From Geodermatophilaceae bacterium URHB0062 (lineage in GTDB: Bacteria; Actinomycetota; Actinomycetes; Mycobacteriales; Geodermatophilaceae): DNA of 64,000 nucleotides. This document shows positions 41,712 to 55,381 of the stretch, one piece after another. The first letter of the stretch is position 1. Each line of letters starts with the position of its first letter. The notes beneath the pieces were generated by a model. The model was not told the origin of the DNA. It did not search any database and saw only the letters and a list, made by a program, of their open reading frames with translations. The translations under genes and the position numbers were made by a program. Where the stretch lies: assembly GCA_000620185.1 (NCBI GenBank), contig JHVO01000014.1, positions 124,001 through 188,000 of the forward strand. The letters are read 5' to 3'.

Positions 41712-42981
41712 CCGCCGTCCTGGCACGTACCCACACGACCGCCAGCGGCAGCACCAGGGCGGCCGACACCGCCGTGACCAGGGAGAAGCCCCCGACGGCG
41801 AGCAGGGGGCCACCGGCCAGGCCGGCCAGGGCCGCGCCGAGCCCCATGAGCAGGTCGGTCGCGCCCTGAGCGGTCGGGCGCACGGCCGCACTCACCGACT
41901 CGGTCACCAGCGTCGAGCCCGCGATCAGGCCGCACGACCAGCCCAGACCGAGCAGCAGGAGGCCCGCGCCCAGCTGCACGGCCGCTCCGGGCGGCGCCGT
42001 CCCCGCCAGGGCCGCGGCGGCGAGGAGCAGGACACCCCCCACCGCGACGGTGGCGGCCCGGCCGGCGCGGTCGGCCAGGATGCCGACCAGTGGGGAGAAC
42101 AGGTACATGCCGGCGACGTGCACGCTGATCACCAGTCCGATGACGCGCAGCGTCGTCTCAGGCGCGCCGCCGGCGTGCCCCATGTGCACGGGCGTCATCA
42201 CCATGACGCCGACCATCACGGAGTGGGAGACGACGACCGCGGTCAGCCCGAGCCGGCCTCCCGGGGTCGCCCAGACCGCCCGCACCGCCGCGCCGGTGGC
42301 CCCACGGGCCCGTGGTTCGGCGCCCGTGCCCCCCATCCGGCGTGCGAGCAGCAGTGGATCTGGCCGCAGCAGGACGAGGAGGACGGCCGCCACCATCGCG
42401 AAGACCACGGCCGACACGACGAAGGCCCCACCCAGGGGCGGCAGCCCCAGCCGGCGGCCCAGGTCGGCACCGGGGCCGGCGAGGTTGGGCCCGACCACCG
42501 AGCCCACGGTCGTCGCCCAGACCACCAGCGACAGCGCCCGACCGCGTCGTTCGGGGACCGCCAGGTCGGCCGCCGCGTAGCGCGCCTGCAGGCTGCAGGC
42601 GGTCGCCGAACCGAAGGCGAAGAGGCCCAGCAACAGCAGCGGCAGCGACGACATCGCCGCCGCCTCCACCGCGAGCACCGCGCCGAGGACGGCGACGGCG
42701 TACCCCACCGCCAGCCCGGCCCGGCGCCCCGCGCGGTCGCTGATCCGGGCCAGGGGCACCGCGATGACCGCGGCACCGAGCACACCGGCGGTCTGCCCGA
42801 GTCCCGAGGCGGAGTCGGTCCCGGCGACGTCGCGGGCGAGCAGGCCACCGACGGTGATGCCGACCGTGACCCCCAGGCCGCCGAGTGCGACACCGCCGCT
42901 CAGGACGCCGACGGTGCGGCGCTGGACCGCCGCGACGTCGACGGCCGCCGTGGGAACCGACCCCGTCGAGGAGGTACGCAT
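41689..42981 (-). CDS. MFS transporter
   Basis: Membrane transporter of 430 aa with 12 predicted helices in two halves. The loop 2-3 motif is LARISDRAGRRAGLAVGYAVA and a second copy appears in the C-half as LADRAGRAATVAVGG. Substrate is unknown; the type resembles drug or metabolite exporters. ATG 42981 has no clear ribosome site. It is downstream of the GH16-like gene on the same strand (19 bp gap), so may be cotranscribed. Confidence 0.85.
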   Translation of the reverse strand: MRTSSTGSVPTAAVDVAAVQRRTVGVLSGGVALGGLGVTVGITVGGLLARDVAGTDSASGLGQTAGVLGAAVIAVPLARISDRAGRRAGLAVGYAVAVLGAVLAVEAAAMSSLPLLLLGLFAFGSATACSLQARYAAADLAVPERRGRALSLVVWATTVGSVVGPNLAGPGADLGRRLGLPPLGGAFVVSAVVFAMVAAVLLVLLRPDPLLLARRMGGTGAEPRARGATGAAVRAVWATPGGRLGLTAVVVSHSVMVGVMVMTPVHMGHAGGAPETTLRVIGLVISVHVAGMYLFSPLVGILADRAGRAATVAVGGVLLLAAAALAGTAPPGAAVQLGAGLLLLGLGWSCGLIAGSTLVTESVSAAVRPTAQGATDLLMGLGAALAGLAGGPLLAVGGFSLVTAVSAALVLPLAVVWVRARTAVSAPGRF

Positions 42982-43000
42982 GCCGGGGAGTCTGCCGCAG

Positions 43001-43810
43001 TCAGGACGCCGTCCGGTGGTATCCGCGGAATCGCTCGACGACGAATTCCTTGGGATAGGGCCCCGGCGGCGGGGAGCCGTCCGGTCCCGGGAACGCGTAG
43101 GTGCCGAGCATGAACTGCATGGGGTACCGCGGCGCCTGCGCGACGACGGTGACGAGACCGCCGTCCACGAAGAAGGCAACGTGCTCGGGGATCCACTCGA
43201 CCGCGTAGTCGTGGAACTCGCGCGCGTCGATCGGCAGCTCCGGACGGACGAACTCGTCGGTGAGGACGGGATCGCCGAAGGGGTGCACGCCCATGCCGAC
43301 CGCGGTGCGGTCCGCGGCCACGTCGCGGCCGAAGATCTCGAAGACGCAGATCTCGGCCGAGCGCTCGGGCCGGTCCTCGAAGCCGATCATCCAGAGCGCC
43401 GACATGCCGCTGGGATCGTCGCCGACCCGCGCGCGTGCCTCGAAGAAGCCGTACTGCGGCACGTACAGGCGGAGCTCCTCCTGCGCCTCCCGGACGACGA
43501 CGTCGGGGCGGAACCGGTGCTGGCCGTCCCGGCTGCCGACCGCGCCCGAACGCACGCCGGTCTGCAGGTTCGAGACCCGCACCTCGCCGTCCACGTCCGG
43601 GCACCACGGCGCCTGGTCCTCCTCGACGCGCAGCCGCAGGACGCCGTCGCCGAGCCCGTAGCGCGCCGCCGAGGCAGCCCGCGAGCTCCACTGCGGCAGG
43701 TGGTGCGGCAGCCAGAGATCGGTGTCGAGCCGGTCGCCGGAGAAGTCGTCCGCCACGACGAGCTCGTAGCCCGCGCGCGTGCCGGGATCGATGAGGTCGG
43801 GCCGGCCCAC
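43001..43810 (-). CDS. Glycoside hydrolase family 16-like protein with altered active site
   Basis: Concanavalin-type jelly-roll protein of 269 aa, similar to GH16 beta-glucanases: YELVVADDFSGDRLDTDLWLPHHLPQW near the start, GFFEARARVGDDPSGMSALWMIGFEDRPERSAEICVFEIFG in the core, and HDYAVEWIPEHVAFFVDGGLV later. The catalytic strand normally reads ExDxxE; here it is EICVFE, so both glutamates remain but the central Asp is Cys. No signal peptide is seen, unusual for a polysaccharidase. GTG 43810 has AGGAGA upstream. Confidence 0.78.
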   Translation of the reverse strand: MGRPDLIDPGTRAGYELVVADDFSGDRLDTDLWLPHHLPQWSSRAASAARYGLGDGVLRLRVEEDQAPWCPDVDGEVRVSNLQTGVRSGAVGSRDGQHRFRPDVVVREAQEELRLYVPQYGFFEARARVGDDPSGMSALWMIGFEDRPERSAEICVFEIFGRDVAADRTAVGMGVHPFGDPVLTDEFVRPELPIDAREFHDYAVEWIPEHVAFFVDGGLVTVVAQAPRYPMQFMLGTYAFPGPDGSPPPGPYPKEFVVERFRGYHRTAS

Positions 43811-43871
43811 GGTGGTCTCCTGTCCCCGGACGGGTGGTCGTGCCGTCCGGCTCTCTGCTCGGACCGGCGAA

Positions 43872-43894
43872 TTGTCGTACCCGGCAGGGACACT
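43872..43894 (+). promoter_or_regulatory. PafBC-like promoter of lhr
   Basis: TTGTCGTAC (43872-43880), 8 nt, GACACT (43889-43894), then 7 nt to GTG 43902. The first six bases and the spacing match TTGTCRGTG-N8-TAnnnT. Confidence 0.5.
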
Positions 43895-43901
43895 GAACAG
43901 C

Positions 43902-48479
<4,578 letters not shown>

Positions 48480-48588
48480 GCCACCACCGCGGGGCCGGCG
48501 GTCCGGCTCCCGGGGTGTTGTTCGCGGTCCGGCGGCTCCGCAGACCTCCACCAGTGACAGGAACGCCCCGGAAGCGGCGTGGAACGTC

Positions 48589-49173
48589 TCAGTCGCGGGA
48601 CGGGTGCAGCCAGCCCGCGAACAGGCGGGTGAGGGCCGGCATGACGACGTGCCCGAGCAGCAGCACGACCACGACGGCCGAGACCAGCAGCCGCGCCTCC
48701 AGCGGCCAGCCCGCGAGGTGCGGCATCACGACCTGCTGCAGCACCGAGGTGATGGCGAAGACGGCGGCGATGGTCAGCGCGGTCATCCGCCAGCGCGGCC
48801 CCGGCTGGGCGGACCGGGTGAAGAAGCTCTCCAGCCCTGAGACACGGGCGTAGCGCTCGTCGTCCACCATCGGCTGGACGTGCGCAAGCGCCGACCGACG
48901 CTCCGACGACCGCTCCCACGCGGCGAGGGAATCGTCGTCCACGAAGCGGTAGACCAGGTGGTACTCGGAGCTGTCCGGCCCCGGGTGCAGCAGCGAGGCG
49001 CCGAGGTTGCCGGGAAAGCCGGAGGCCACCTCGAGCACGTCCTCGGCCCACCGCTCGAAGGCCTCCCGCTGATCCGGGCGCACGACCCGCGCCACGGTCA
49101 CGGTGACCGGCTCGGCAGCAAGAGCCGGTCCGTCGGCGCCGAACCGGGCGCGCAGTCGCAGGGGAACGCTCAT
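48589..49173 (-). CDS. ABM-domain protein with two C-terminal membrane helices
   Basis: Protein of 194 aa. Residues 20-115 form a dimeric alpha-beta barrel of the antibiotic-biosynthesis-monooxygenase type (VTVTVARVVRPDQREAFERWAEDVLEVASGFPGNLGASLL, YHLVYRFVDDDSLAAWERSSER), followed by two membrane helices (MTALTIAAVFAITSVLQQVV; LLVSAVVVVLLLGHVVMPAL). This matches a known actinobacterial architecture whose role is unknown. ATG 49173 lacks a strong ribosome site. It is inserted between lhr and nei on the opposite strand. Confidence 0.78.
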   Translation of the reverse strand: MSVPLRLRARFGADGPALAAEPVTVTVARVVRPDQREAFERWAEDVLEVASGFPGNLGASLLHPGPDSSEYHLVYRFVDDDSLAAWERSSERRSALAHVQPMVDDERYARVSGLESFFTRSAQPGPRWRMTALTIAAVFAITSVLQQVVMPHLAGWPLEARLLVSAVVVVLLLGHVVMPALTRLFAGWLHPSRD

Positions 49174-49292
49174 GTCGGCTGCAGCGCGGCCGCTCCCGGC
49201 CGTCATCCCGGTTGTCGGGGGTCTCACACCCGGACGAGCAGGCCCGATCCGCGCCGAAGGACGACGGGAACCGTCGGGTACGGCGGACGAGG

Positions 49293-49298
49293 GACACT
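49293..49298 (+). promoter_or_regulatory. Leaderless -10 variant (GACACT) of nei
   Basis: GACACT, 6 nt, GTG 49305; same GGGACACTG context as at lhr and the DUF349 gene. Confidence 0.5.
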
Positions 49299-49304
49299 GG
49301 ACCC

Positions 49305-50156
49305 GTGCCCGAGGGAGACACCGTCTGGTTGGCCGCCCAGCGGATGAACACCGCGCTGGCCGGTGCGACCCTCGTCCGGGGCGAGTTCCGGCTGCCGCAG
49401 CTGGCCACCCTCGACCTGAGCGGCGCGGGCGTCCGCGAGGTCGTGCCGCGCGGCAAGCATCTGCTGATCCGGCTGGCCGACGACCGCACGCTGCGCACCC
49501 ACTTCCGCATGGACGGCAGCTGGCACATCTACCGCCCCGGCACGAAGTGGCGCGGCGGCCCCGCGTACGACATCCGCGTCGTCCTGGCGACGTCGGACTG
49601 GGAGTGCGTCGGCTACCGGCTGCACGACGTGGAGATCGTCCCGACCGCCGACGAGGGCCGACTGGTGGGGCACCTCGGCCCCGACGTCCTCGGACCGGAC
49701 TGGGACCTGGACGAGGCACTGCGCCGGCTGCGCGAGCACCCGGACGAGCAGATCGGGGTCGCGATCCTCGACCAGCGGAACCTGGCCGGCATCGGCAACC
49801 TCTACAAGGTCGAGACCCTGTTCCTGGCCGGCGTCCACCCGTGGACGCGGGTCGCCGACGTCCCGGACCTCGCGGCGCTGGTCGAGCGCGCCCGGACCCT
49901 CATGCGGGCCAATCGGCACCACCCGGAGCAGAGCACGACCGGGAGCACCCGCCGCGGTGAGGACCACTGGGTGGCCGGCCGCAAGGGCCGTCCCTGCCGC
50001 CGCTGCGGAACCGCGATCCTGCTCGGGGAACAGGGCCCGGCGACGCAGGAACGGGTGACCTGGTGGTGCCCCACGTGCCAGGCGGCGCGCTCGCCCATCG
50101 ATCCGCAGGCGCGCACCGGCGAGCCGGGCCGGCCCCAGCCGGTCACGCTCTACTGA
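49305..50156 (+). CDS. nei: Endonuclease VIII-type DNA glycosylase
   Basis: Base-excision repair glycosylase/AP lyase for oxidised pyrimidines, 283 aa. After Met removal the N-terminus is PEGDTV: Pro is the nucleophile and Glu the acid. Lys in VPRGKHLLIRL, the helix-two-turn-helix QRNLAGIGNLYKVETLFLAGVHP and the zinc finger CRRC...CPTC near the C-terminus are present. Similar to mycobacterial Nei2. GTG 49305 fits the leaderless pattern and gives the exact family N-terminus, confirming that spacing rule. Overlaps the convergent cupin gene by 7 bp. Confidence 0.93.
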   Translation: MPEGDTVWLAAQRMNTALAGATLVRGEFRLPQLATLDLSGAGVREVVPRGKHLLIRLADDRTLRTHFRMDGSWHIYRPGTKWRGGPAYDIRVVLATSDWECVGYRLHDVEIVPTADEGRLVGHLGPDVLGPDWDLDEALRRLREHPDEQIGVAILDQRNLAGIGNLYKVETLFLAGVHPWTRVADVPDLAALVERARTLMRANRHHPEQSTTGSTRRGEDHWVAGRKGRPCRRCGTAILLGEQGPATQERVTWWCPTCQAARSPIDPQARTGEPGRPQPVTLY

Positions 50157-50659
50157 GCGTCCTCCACCCAGAAGGTGTCGTGGCGGAGGTAGAAGTCCGT
50201 CCAGTCGTCCTCGCCCATGGCCTCGCGGCGGGCGGCGTCGGCCAGGGTCTCGAAGTAGTCCTCCCGCGGCGCACCGGGGGTGAACAGGAGAAGCATCGAC
50301 GCCGGTTCGCCCGACTCGTTGCGGAAGCCGTGGACGCCGCCGATCGGCACGTGGAAGAAGTCCCCGGGCCCGGCGTCGACCCACGCCCGGCCGTCGTGCA
50401 GCCGGACGGCGCCGCTCAGCACGAAGAACGACTCGGTGATGCCGCGGTGGAAATGCGGTGAGGGGCCCGACGGGCGGGGGCCCATGTCCCACCGGTACAG
50501 CCCGAAGGCCCCACCCGTCAACCGGCCGGTGGCCAGGTAGTGCGCGGCGCCGCCGCCGCTCATGAGCAGCTCGGGCGGGGTGTCGGCTGCCCGCACCCAC
50601 GCCGTCGCCTCCCCCGCCGAGCCGGCGTAGCTCGGCGGGGGGTACGCGGGTCCGGACAT
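50150..50659 (-). CDS. Cupin-domain protein
   Basis: Single-domain cupin of 169 aa. Cupin motif 1 is PSPHFHRGITESFFVLSGAVRL (two His and one Glu for metal) and motif 2 is GPGDFFHVPIGGVHGFRN. Length and lack of extra domains fit small metal-binding cupins with roles as dioxygenases, isomerases or sensors; function is open. ATG 50659 is the best start but lacks a strong ribosome site. It follows pspA on the same strand after 22 bp. Confidence 0.82.
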   Translation of the reverse strand: MSGPAYPPPSYAGSAGEATAWVRAADTPPELLMSGGGAAHYLATGRLTGGAFGLYRWDMGPRPSGPSPHFHRGITESFFVLSGAVRLHDGRAWVDAGPGDFFHVPIGGVHGFRNESGEPASMLLLFTPGAPREDYFETLADAARREAMGEDDWTDFYLRHDTFWVEDAQ

Positions 50660-50681
50660 CGCGCGCCGGGGGGCCGGTGCG

Positions 50682-51533
50682 TCAGGCGGGCTGGTCGGGG
50701 CGCTCGGCCGGCTGGGCCTCGCGCTGCTCGGCGAAGCTCGGCTGCACCGACGGTGCGCCCTGCTCGATGGCACCGGCCGCCTGGGAGCCCTCGACCGCCG
50801 GCGGCTCGGGGGCCGCGTTCATCGAGGCACGGATCTGGTCCAGCCGGGACGCGCCGGCGACGTCGAGGGTCGCCTTCTGCACCTCCAGCATCCGGCCCTC
50901 GACCGAGCTCTGGGCGAGCTCGGCCTGGCCCAGCGCGTTGGCGTAGCGCGCCTCGATCTTGTCGCGGACCTCGGCCAGGCTGGGCGTGTTCCCCGGCGCG
51001 GACAGCTCGTTCACCTGCCGCATCGAGGCGGCCACGTGCTCCTGCATCTTGGCCTGCTCGAGCTGCGACATCAGCTTCGTGCGCTCGGCGAGCGTCGTCT
51101 GCAGCCGCATCCGGCTCTGCTCGACGGCCCCGCGCGCCTGCTCGGCGGCCTGCAGCGCCTCGTCGTGGCTGCGCTTGAGGTCCTCCATGGCCTGCTCGGC
51201 GGCGACCAGCTGGGTGGCGAACGCCTGCGCCGCGTTCTCGTACTCGCCGGCCTTCGTCGCGTCACCGGAGCCGCGGGTCTTGTCGGCCAGCACGAGCGCC
51301 TGCCGCGCCGACGCCTGGAGCTTCTCCACCTCACCGAGCTGCCGGTTCAGGCGCATCTCCAGCTGTCGCTGGTTGCCCAGGACCGCGGCCGCCTGGTTGG
51401 CGAGCGCCTGGTGGCGCTGCTGCTCGGCCTCGATCGCCTGCGCGATCTGGATCTTCGGGTCGGCGCGCTGGTCGATCTGCGCGTTGGCGGAGGCCGTGAG
51501 GTATCTCCACAGCTTCACGAACGGGTTGGGCAT
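50682..51533 (-). CDS. pspA: PspA/IM30-family membrane-stress protein
   Basis: Peripheral membrane protein of 283 aa that maintains membrane integrity, homologous to the 35 kDa antigen (Rv2744c). It begins [50 protein letters not shown] and is almost entirely coiled coil to about residue 215, then has a Pro/Ala/Gln-rich tail. ATG 51533 has AGGAGG upstream. In mycobacteria it is under ClgR control; clgR lies 2 kb away here. Confidence 0.92.
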   Translation of the reverse strand: MPNPFVKLWRYLTASANAQIDQRADPKIQIAQAIEAEQQRHQALANQAAAVLGNQRQLEMRLNRQLGEVEKLQASARQALVLADKTRGSGDATKAGEYENAAQAFATQLVAAEQAMEDLKRSHDEALQAAEQARGAVEQSRMRLQTTLAERTKLMSQLEQAKMQEHVAASMRQVNELSAPGNTPSLAEVRDKIEARYANALGQAELAQSSVEGRMLEVQKATLDVAGASRLDQIRASMNAAPEPPAVEGSQAAGAIEQGAPSVQPSFAEQREAQPAERPDQPA

Positions 51534-51652
51534 GGGTCCTCCTGCTCCGGCGCAGTGGCCGGCCCGGCGATGCACGTATCGGTACTCCTCCCGATCATCG
51601 TCCCAGGTGTCGCACCCTGGTAGCCAACGCGGCCACGGAGGCGATCCGCCGC

Positions 51653-51658
51653 TATGGT
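51653..51658 (+). promoter_or_regulatory. Leaderless -10 (TATGGT) of the PfkB kinase gene
   Basis: TATGGT, 7 nt, GTG 51666, without Shine-Dalgarno. Confidence 0.55.
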
Positions 51659-51665
51659 TTCGACC

Positions 51666-52715
51666 GTGCCTGGCGGCGACCCGATGCTCAGCGTCCTCGG
51701 AGAGCTGGTCGTCGACCTGCTGCCCGTTCCGGGGGCCGGTGCGGGCCCCGAAGGCACGTCACCGCAGTACGTGGCCCGCCCCGGTGGCAACGCGCTCAAC
51801 GTCGCCGTCGCCGCCGGCCGGCTCGAGGTGCCCGTCCGGTTGCTGGCGCGGTTGGGCACCGGTCCCCTCGCCCCCCACCTGCGCCGTCACGCCGAGCTGT
51901 CCGGCGTCGACACGGGGGGCTTCGTCGACGCCACCGAACCGGTGAGCCTGGCCGTCGTCGGGCTGGCCGCCGACGGATCGGCCGACTACGGCTTCCACGT
52001 CCTGGGCGCTGCCGACTGGCAGTGGACCGACGACGAGCTCGCCAGCAGGCTGCCGGCCGAGACCGCGATCCTGCACGTCGGCTCGATCTCGAGCTGGACC
52101 GAGCCCGGGTGCGAGGCCATCGCCCGGCTGGTCGCCCGGGTGCACGCCGACGGCGTCCTCGTCAGCGTCGACCCCAACATCCGGCCGATGCTGGCTGCGG
52201 GGCCGGTCGGCGGAACCCTCGGCAACACTCCGCCGCTCGTGCACGACCGCCTGGACCGGCTGGTCGCGCTGGCCGACATCGTCAAGGTCAGCGCCGAGGA
52301 CCTCGCCTGGCTCGACGGCGACCCCACCCGCCCCGACGCCGCTCCCCCGGACGCCGCACGACTGGACGACGCCGCGCTCGAGTGGGCGGCCCGCGGGCCC
52401 GCGCTCGTCCTCCTCACCGACGGCGGTGGGCCGTTGCGGGTAGCCCGCCCCGGCCGGCCGCTCCTGCGGTGCGCGCCTCCGGCGGTGACCGTCGCCGACA
52501 CCGTGGGCGCCGGCGACTCGCTGGCGGCCGGCCTGCTCAGCGGACTGCTGACGTCCGGGGTCACCACTCGGGCAGCGCTGGAGAGCCTGTCCGACGACGA
52601 CGTGCTCCGCCTGGCGGACGACGCAGCGCTCGTGGCCGCCCTCAACTGCACGCGCGTGGGCGCCGATCCGCCGACGCGCGCCGAGCTGACCGCCGCCCGC
52701 GCCGCGCGGGCCTGA
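51666..52715 (+). CDS. PfkB-family carbohydrate kinase
   Basis: Sugar or nucleoside kinase of 349 aa. N-terminal [12 protein letters not shown] and [28 protein letters not shown] are the first PfkB signature; the second is [18 protein letters not shown], with Asp as base and the anion hole GAGD. Substrate (fructose, ribose or other) cannot be assigned. GTG 51666 is fixed by the leaderless spacing. It ends in a 15-bp tandem repeat. It is divergent from pspA and is not part of the mycobacterial pspA-clgR order. Confidence 0.88.
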   Translation: MPGGDPMLSVLGELVVDLLPVPGAGAGPEGTSPQYVARPGGNALNVAVAAGRLEVPVRLLARLGTGPLAPHLRRHAELSGVDTGGFVDATEPVSLAVVGLAADGSADYGFHVLGAADWQWTDDELASRLPAETAILHVGSISSWTEPGCEAIARLVARVHADGVLVSVDPNIRPMLAAGPVGGTLGNTPPLVHDRLDRLVALADIVKVSAEDLAWLDGDPTRPDAAPPDAARLDDAALEWAARGPALVLLTDGGGPLRVARPGRPLLRCAPPAVTVADTVGAGDSLAAGLLSGLLTSGVTTRAALESLSDDDVLRLADDAALVAALNCTRVGADPPTRAELTAARAARA

Positions 52716-52745
52716 GCAGCGCGGGCCTGAGCAGCGCGGGCCTGA
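52704..52745. repeat. 2.8 tandem copies of a 15-bp unit at the PfkB stop
   Basis: The unit GCGCGGGCCTGAGCA begins at 52704, 52719 and 52734 (the last partial, 12 bp). Each copy holds an in-frame TGA; the first ends the PfkB gene. The repeat also lies just before the TetR gene end. Confidence 0.85.
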
Positions 52746-52749
52746 CCGG

Positions 52750-53328
52750 TCAGTCCTCCGGCGGCGCGATCGCGGCGACCAGCAGCGCGGCCGACCGTCG
52801 GCGCGTGGTCGAGCGCCCCGGTTGCAGCACGACGCCCAGCAGCCAGCGCGCGACCAGCCCGGCCGAGTCCTCGGGCACGCCGAGCGCGGCGCCCAGCCGC
52901 GCGACCAGCCCGGCCCAGTCCTCGCCGTCCACGGTCAGCAGCCCGGTGAGGACGTCGGGCTCGGTCTCCACCAGGCGGCGCAGCACGGGATGGCCGCCGA
53001 GCTCGTCGGACAGCGCCACCAGCGCCTCCTCCAGCGGGAGACCGGCCGCCTGTGCGGTCAGCCGCTCGACCTCGGCGGCCAGCAGCGCCCGCGCGACGTC
53101 GTCCTTGGTCCGGAAGTGGTTGTAGAGGGTCGCCTTCGCGACCCCCGCCGCGACGGCGACGGACTGCATCGTGCTGCCGCGCAGCCCCCGGTCGGCGAAG
53201 GCGCGGGCGGCACCCTGCAGGAGTCCGAGCCGCGTGCGACCCATCGCGTTGCCGGCTCGGGTGTGGGCGCCCCGGACGTGCGCGGGCGGCGTCCACCCGG
53301 CAGCCGGACCGACGGGCAACGGGTGCAC
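52750..53328 (-). CDS. TetR-family transcriptional regulator
   Basis: Repressor-type regulator of about 192 aa. The N-terminal helix-turn-helix reads GLLQGAARAFADRGLRGSTMQSVAVAAGVAKATLYNHFRTKDDVARALL; the rest is a helical ligand domain without obvious family. The GTG at 53328 gives a 28-residue lead before the HTH; ATG 53244 gives a shorter protein starting right at helix 1, and I cannot decide between them. Target genes are unknown; pfkB is the closest convergent neighbour. Confidence 0.82.
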   Translation of the reverse strand: MHPLPVGPAAGWTPPAHVRGAHTRAGNAMGRTRLGLLQGAARAFADRGLRGSTMQSVAVAAGVAKATLYNHFRTKDDVARALLAAEVERLTAQAAGLPLEEALVALSDELGGHPVLRRLVETEPDVLTGLLTVDGEDWAGLVARLGAALGVPEDSAGLVARWLLGVVLQPGRSTTRRRSAALLVAAIAPPED

Positions 53329-53389
53329 GACACCTGTCTTGCAGGCGCCGCCCCCGAGTTCAAGGAGGCGGTGCCGCGTGTCGCGCGGA

Positions 53390-53782
53390 TCAGGCGGCCA
53401 GCGAGACGGCCTTTCCGCGGCGCAGCGCGGCGTGCGACGGCGAACCGACCAGCGCGAGCGCCGGCTCCGCGGCCGCCGGCGCGGTCTCGGCCGGCTCCGC
53501 GGCCGGAGCGTCGGGGGCGGGCACGGAGGGGGTCAGCGGGCGCACCGCGGGGGTTCCGCGCAGCTCGGAGCTGACCTCGGCGAGAAGATCCGCGAGTTCG
53601 ACGTCGAGCGCGTCGCAGATGGAGGCCAGCAGCTCGGACGAGGCCTCCTTCTGGCCGCGCTCCACCTCGGAGAGGTACCCCAGGCTCACGCGTGCGGCGC
53701 CCGAGACGTCGCGCAGCGTGCGGCGCTGGCGCAGCCGGTGGCCACGAAGGGTGTTCCCGAGCTGCGTTCGCAGCAGCGTCAT
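53390..53782 (-). CDS. clgR: ClgR-type XRE transcriptional activator
   Basis: Helix-turn-helix regulator of 130 aa that activates clp protease genes in actinomycetes. XRE HTH at [52 protein letters not shown], then an Ala/Pro-rich tail. The protein ends VSLAA, a C-terminus like the ssrA tag, consistent with known conditional degradation of ClgR by ClpP. ATG 53782. It follows cinA and, farther up, pgsA-rimO-ftsK on the same strand, as in other actinomycetes. Confidence 0.9.
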   Translation of the reverse strand: MTLLRTQLGNTLRGHRLRQRRTLRDVSGAARVSLGYLSEVERGQKEASSELLASICDALDVELADLLAEVSSELRGTPAVRPLTPSVPAPDAPAAEPAETAPAAAEPALALVGSPSHAALRRGKAVSLAA

Positions 53783-53939
53783 GGCCGTCTCCTGTCCTGC
53801 CCTGCGGAAAGCGGCGGCACCCTCGGCGGGCGCCGTGCGCTCACGGTACGCGGCGTCGGGGCCCGGGGTCCGGCGATCCCCGGCGCGTCCGCTGATGGCG
53901 TAACGCCTGGCCGGGGGTGCGGCTTCCCCGTTCGGCCGC

Positions 53940-54428
53940 TCAGTTGCCCCCGGGCAGCATCGACAGCAACGCGTTCATCGCCGCGTCGACCGCGCCCACC
54001 CGGATCGCGGCCCGGTCCCCCGCCAGGTCGAGGCGCTGCACCTGCGTGCCATAACCGGCGATGCCGACGTACACGCGGCCAGGCCCGTGCCCGTCGACCG
54101 GGTCGGGGCCGGCGACACCGGTGAGGCCGACGCCCCAGGTGGCGGTGCAGCGGTCGCGGACGCCTTCGGCAAGCGCCGCCGCCGTCTCGGGGCTCACCGG
54201 TCCGTGCGCGGCCAGCAGGTCGCCGGGCACGCCGGCCAGGGCGCTCTTGAGGTCGGTGGCGTAGACGACCAGACCCCCGCGGAGGGTGGCGCTCGCCCCG
54301 GGTACCGACGCGAGCGAGGCGCAGAACAGGCCCGCCGTCAGCGATTCGGCAGCAGCGACCGTCTCCTGACGGTCGAGCAGCGCACGGTGCAGACGGTCGG
54401 GCAGCGGACGTGTATCCGACGGGGACAT
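53940..54428 (-). CDS. cinA: CinA C-terminal-domain protein (nicotinamide-nucleotide amidase type)
   Basis: Protein of 162 aa made only of the CinA C-terminal domain: [46 protein letters not shown], the conserved [16 protein letters not shown], and [26 protein letters not shown]. This domain deamidates NMN to NaMN in PncC-type proteins. The MoCF-like N-terminal half of full CinA is absent, as common in this neighbourhood. ATG 54428 has GAGG 9 nt upstream. Placed between pgsA and clgR. Confidence 0.9.
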   Translation of the reverse strand: MSPSDTRPLPDRLHRALLDRQETVAAAESLTAGLFCASLASVPGASATLRGGLVVYATDLKSALAGVPGDLLAAHGPVSPETAAALAEGVRDRCTATWGVGLTGVAGPDPVDGHGPGRVYVGIAGYGTQVQRLDLAGDRAAIRVGAVDAAMNALLSMLPGGN

Positions 54429-54537
54429 CGGCCCATCCTCAGGGTGGAGCCGCGCGGCCGCGCCTTCCTGGGCGGCACAGCACTCACTACAGTGCGGAGC
54501 GGTCATCCCCAGGGGGAAGCCACTCCCACCAGGGAGG

Positions 54538-54564
54538 CACGGGATGCACGGGATTCACGGGATG
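54538..54564 (+). repeat. Three 9-bp tandem repeats over the BTAD gene start
   Basis: CACGGGATG, CACGGGATT and CACGGGATG lie at 54538-54564 across the ATG at 54544, encoding HG[MI] repeats. The last unit carries a second in-frame ATG at 54562. Confidence 0.75.
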
Positions 54565-55380
54565 CACGCAGATGGCAGGCCGGGCGCTGCACCGCTGCCG
54601 TCCGAGAGACATCTGCTGGGGGTCGTCCACAGTCCGCCGGAGGGCAGCGTCCTCCGGCTGCTGGGCGGCCTCTCGCTCACCTTCGACGCGGTGCCCGTCG
54701 CCGTGCCACCGGGCAGCCGCCGCCTGCTCGCGTACCTGGCGCTGCATCGCGGCCCGGTCGACCGGCGGTCGGCCGCCGGGGTGCTGTGGCCGACCGTGAC
54801 CGAGAGCCGGGCCGCGGGCAATCTCCGGTCGGCGCTGTGGCGGTTGCAGCAGGTGGGCTGCCCCCTGGTGCGCACCGGCCAGTCGACGGTGTGCCTGGAG
54901 GACGACGTCCGCGTCGACCTCCAGAGCGTGGAGGCCTGGGCCGGCCGGGTGCTCGCCGGCACCGCCGGCCCCGCCGACCTGGCCGTCGATCCGGGCACGA
55001 TCGCCGACCTCGAACTGCTGCCGGGCTGGTACGACGACTGGGTCCTGGGTACCGCCGCTCGGTTGCGCCTGCGGCTGCTGCACGCCCTGGACGCGCTCAG
55101 CCGGCTGCTGCGGAAGGCCGGCCGTCCCCTGGAGGCCGTGGAGGCGGTGCACGTGGCGGTGCTCGCCGAGCCGCTGCGGGAGAGCGGGCAGCGGGCCCTG
55201 ATCGAGGCGCACCAGGCCGCCGGCGACTGGGTCGCCGCCCGCCGCCAGTACGACGTCTTCCGCGGACTGCTGCGTCGTGAGATCGGCGTGGAGCCCAGCG
55301 CGGAGCTGACCGCGGTCGCCACCATGCCGCGCCCCCGGCCTCGCCCCGAGCCCCGCGCCGAGGTCGCGAACGGCGGCTAG
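54544..55380 (+). CDS. BTAD-domain (SARP/AfsR-like) regulator
   Basis: Transcription factor of 278 aa. After a 30-residue repetitive start there is an OmpR-like winged helix (LRLLGGLSLTFDAVPVAVPPGSRRLLAYLALHRGPVDRRSAAGVLWP...NLRSALWRLQQ) and the bacterial transcriptional activation domain (LRLRLLHALDALSRLLRKAGRPLEAVEAVHVAVLAEPLRESGQRALIEAHQAAGDWVAARRQYDVFRGLL), as in the small SARP regulators. No ATPase or other extra domains. ATG 54544 follows GGGAGG. Its TAG is 1 bp from the end of convergent pgsA. Targets unknown. Confidence 0.85.
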   Translation: MHGIHGMHADGRPGAAPLPSERHLLGVVHSPPEGSVLRLLGGLSLTFDAVPVAVPPGSRRLLAYLALHRGPVDRRSAAGVLWPTVTESRAAGNLRSALWRLQQVGCPLVRTGQSTVCLEDDVRVDLQSVEAWAGRVLAGTAGPADLAVDPGTIADLELLPGWYDDWVLGTAARLRLRLLHALDALSRLLRKAGRPLEAVEAVHVAVLAEPLRESGQRALIEAHQAAGDWVAARRQYDVFRGLLRREIGVEPSAELTAVATMPRPRPRPEPRAEVANGG

Positions 55381-55381
55381 C

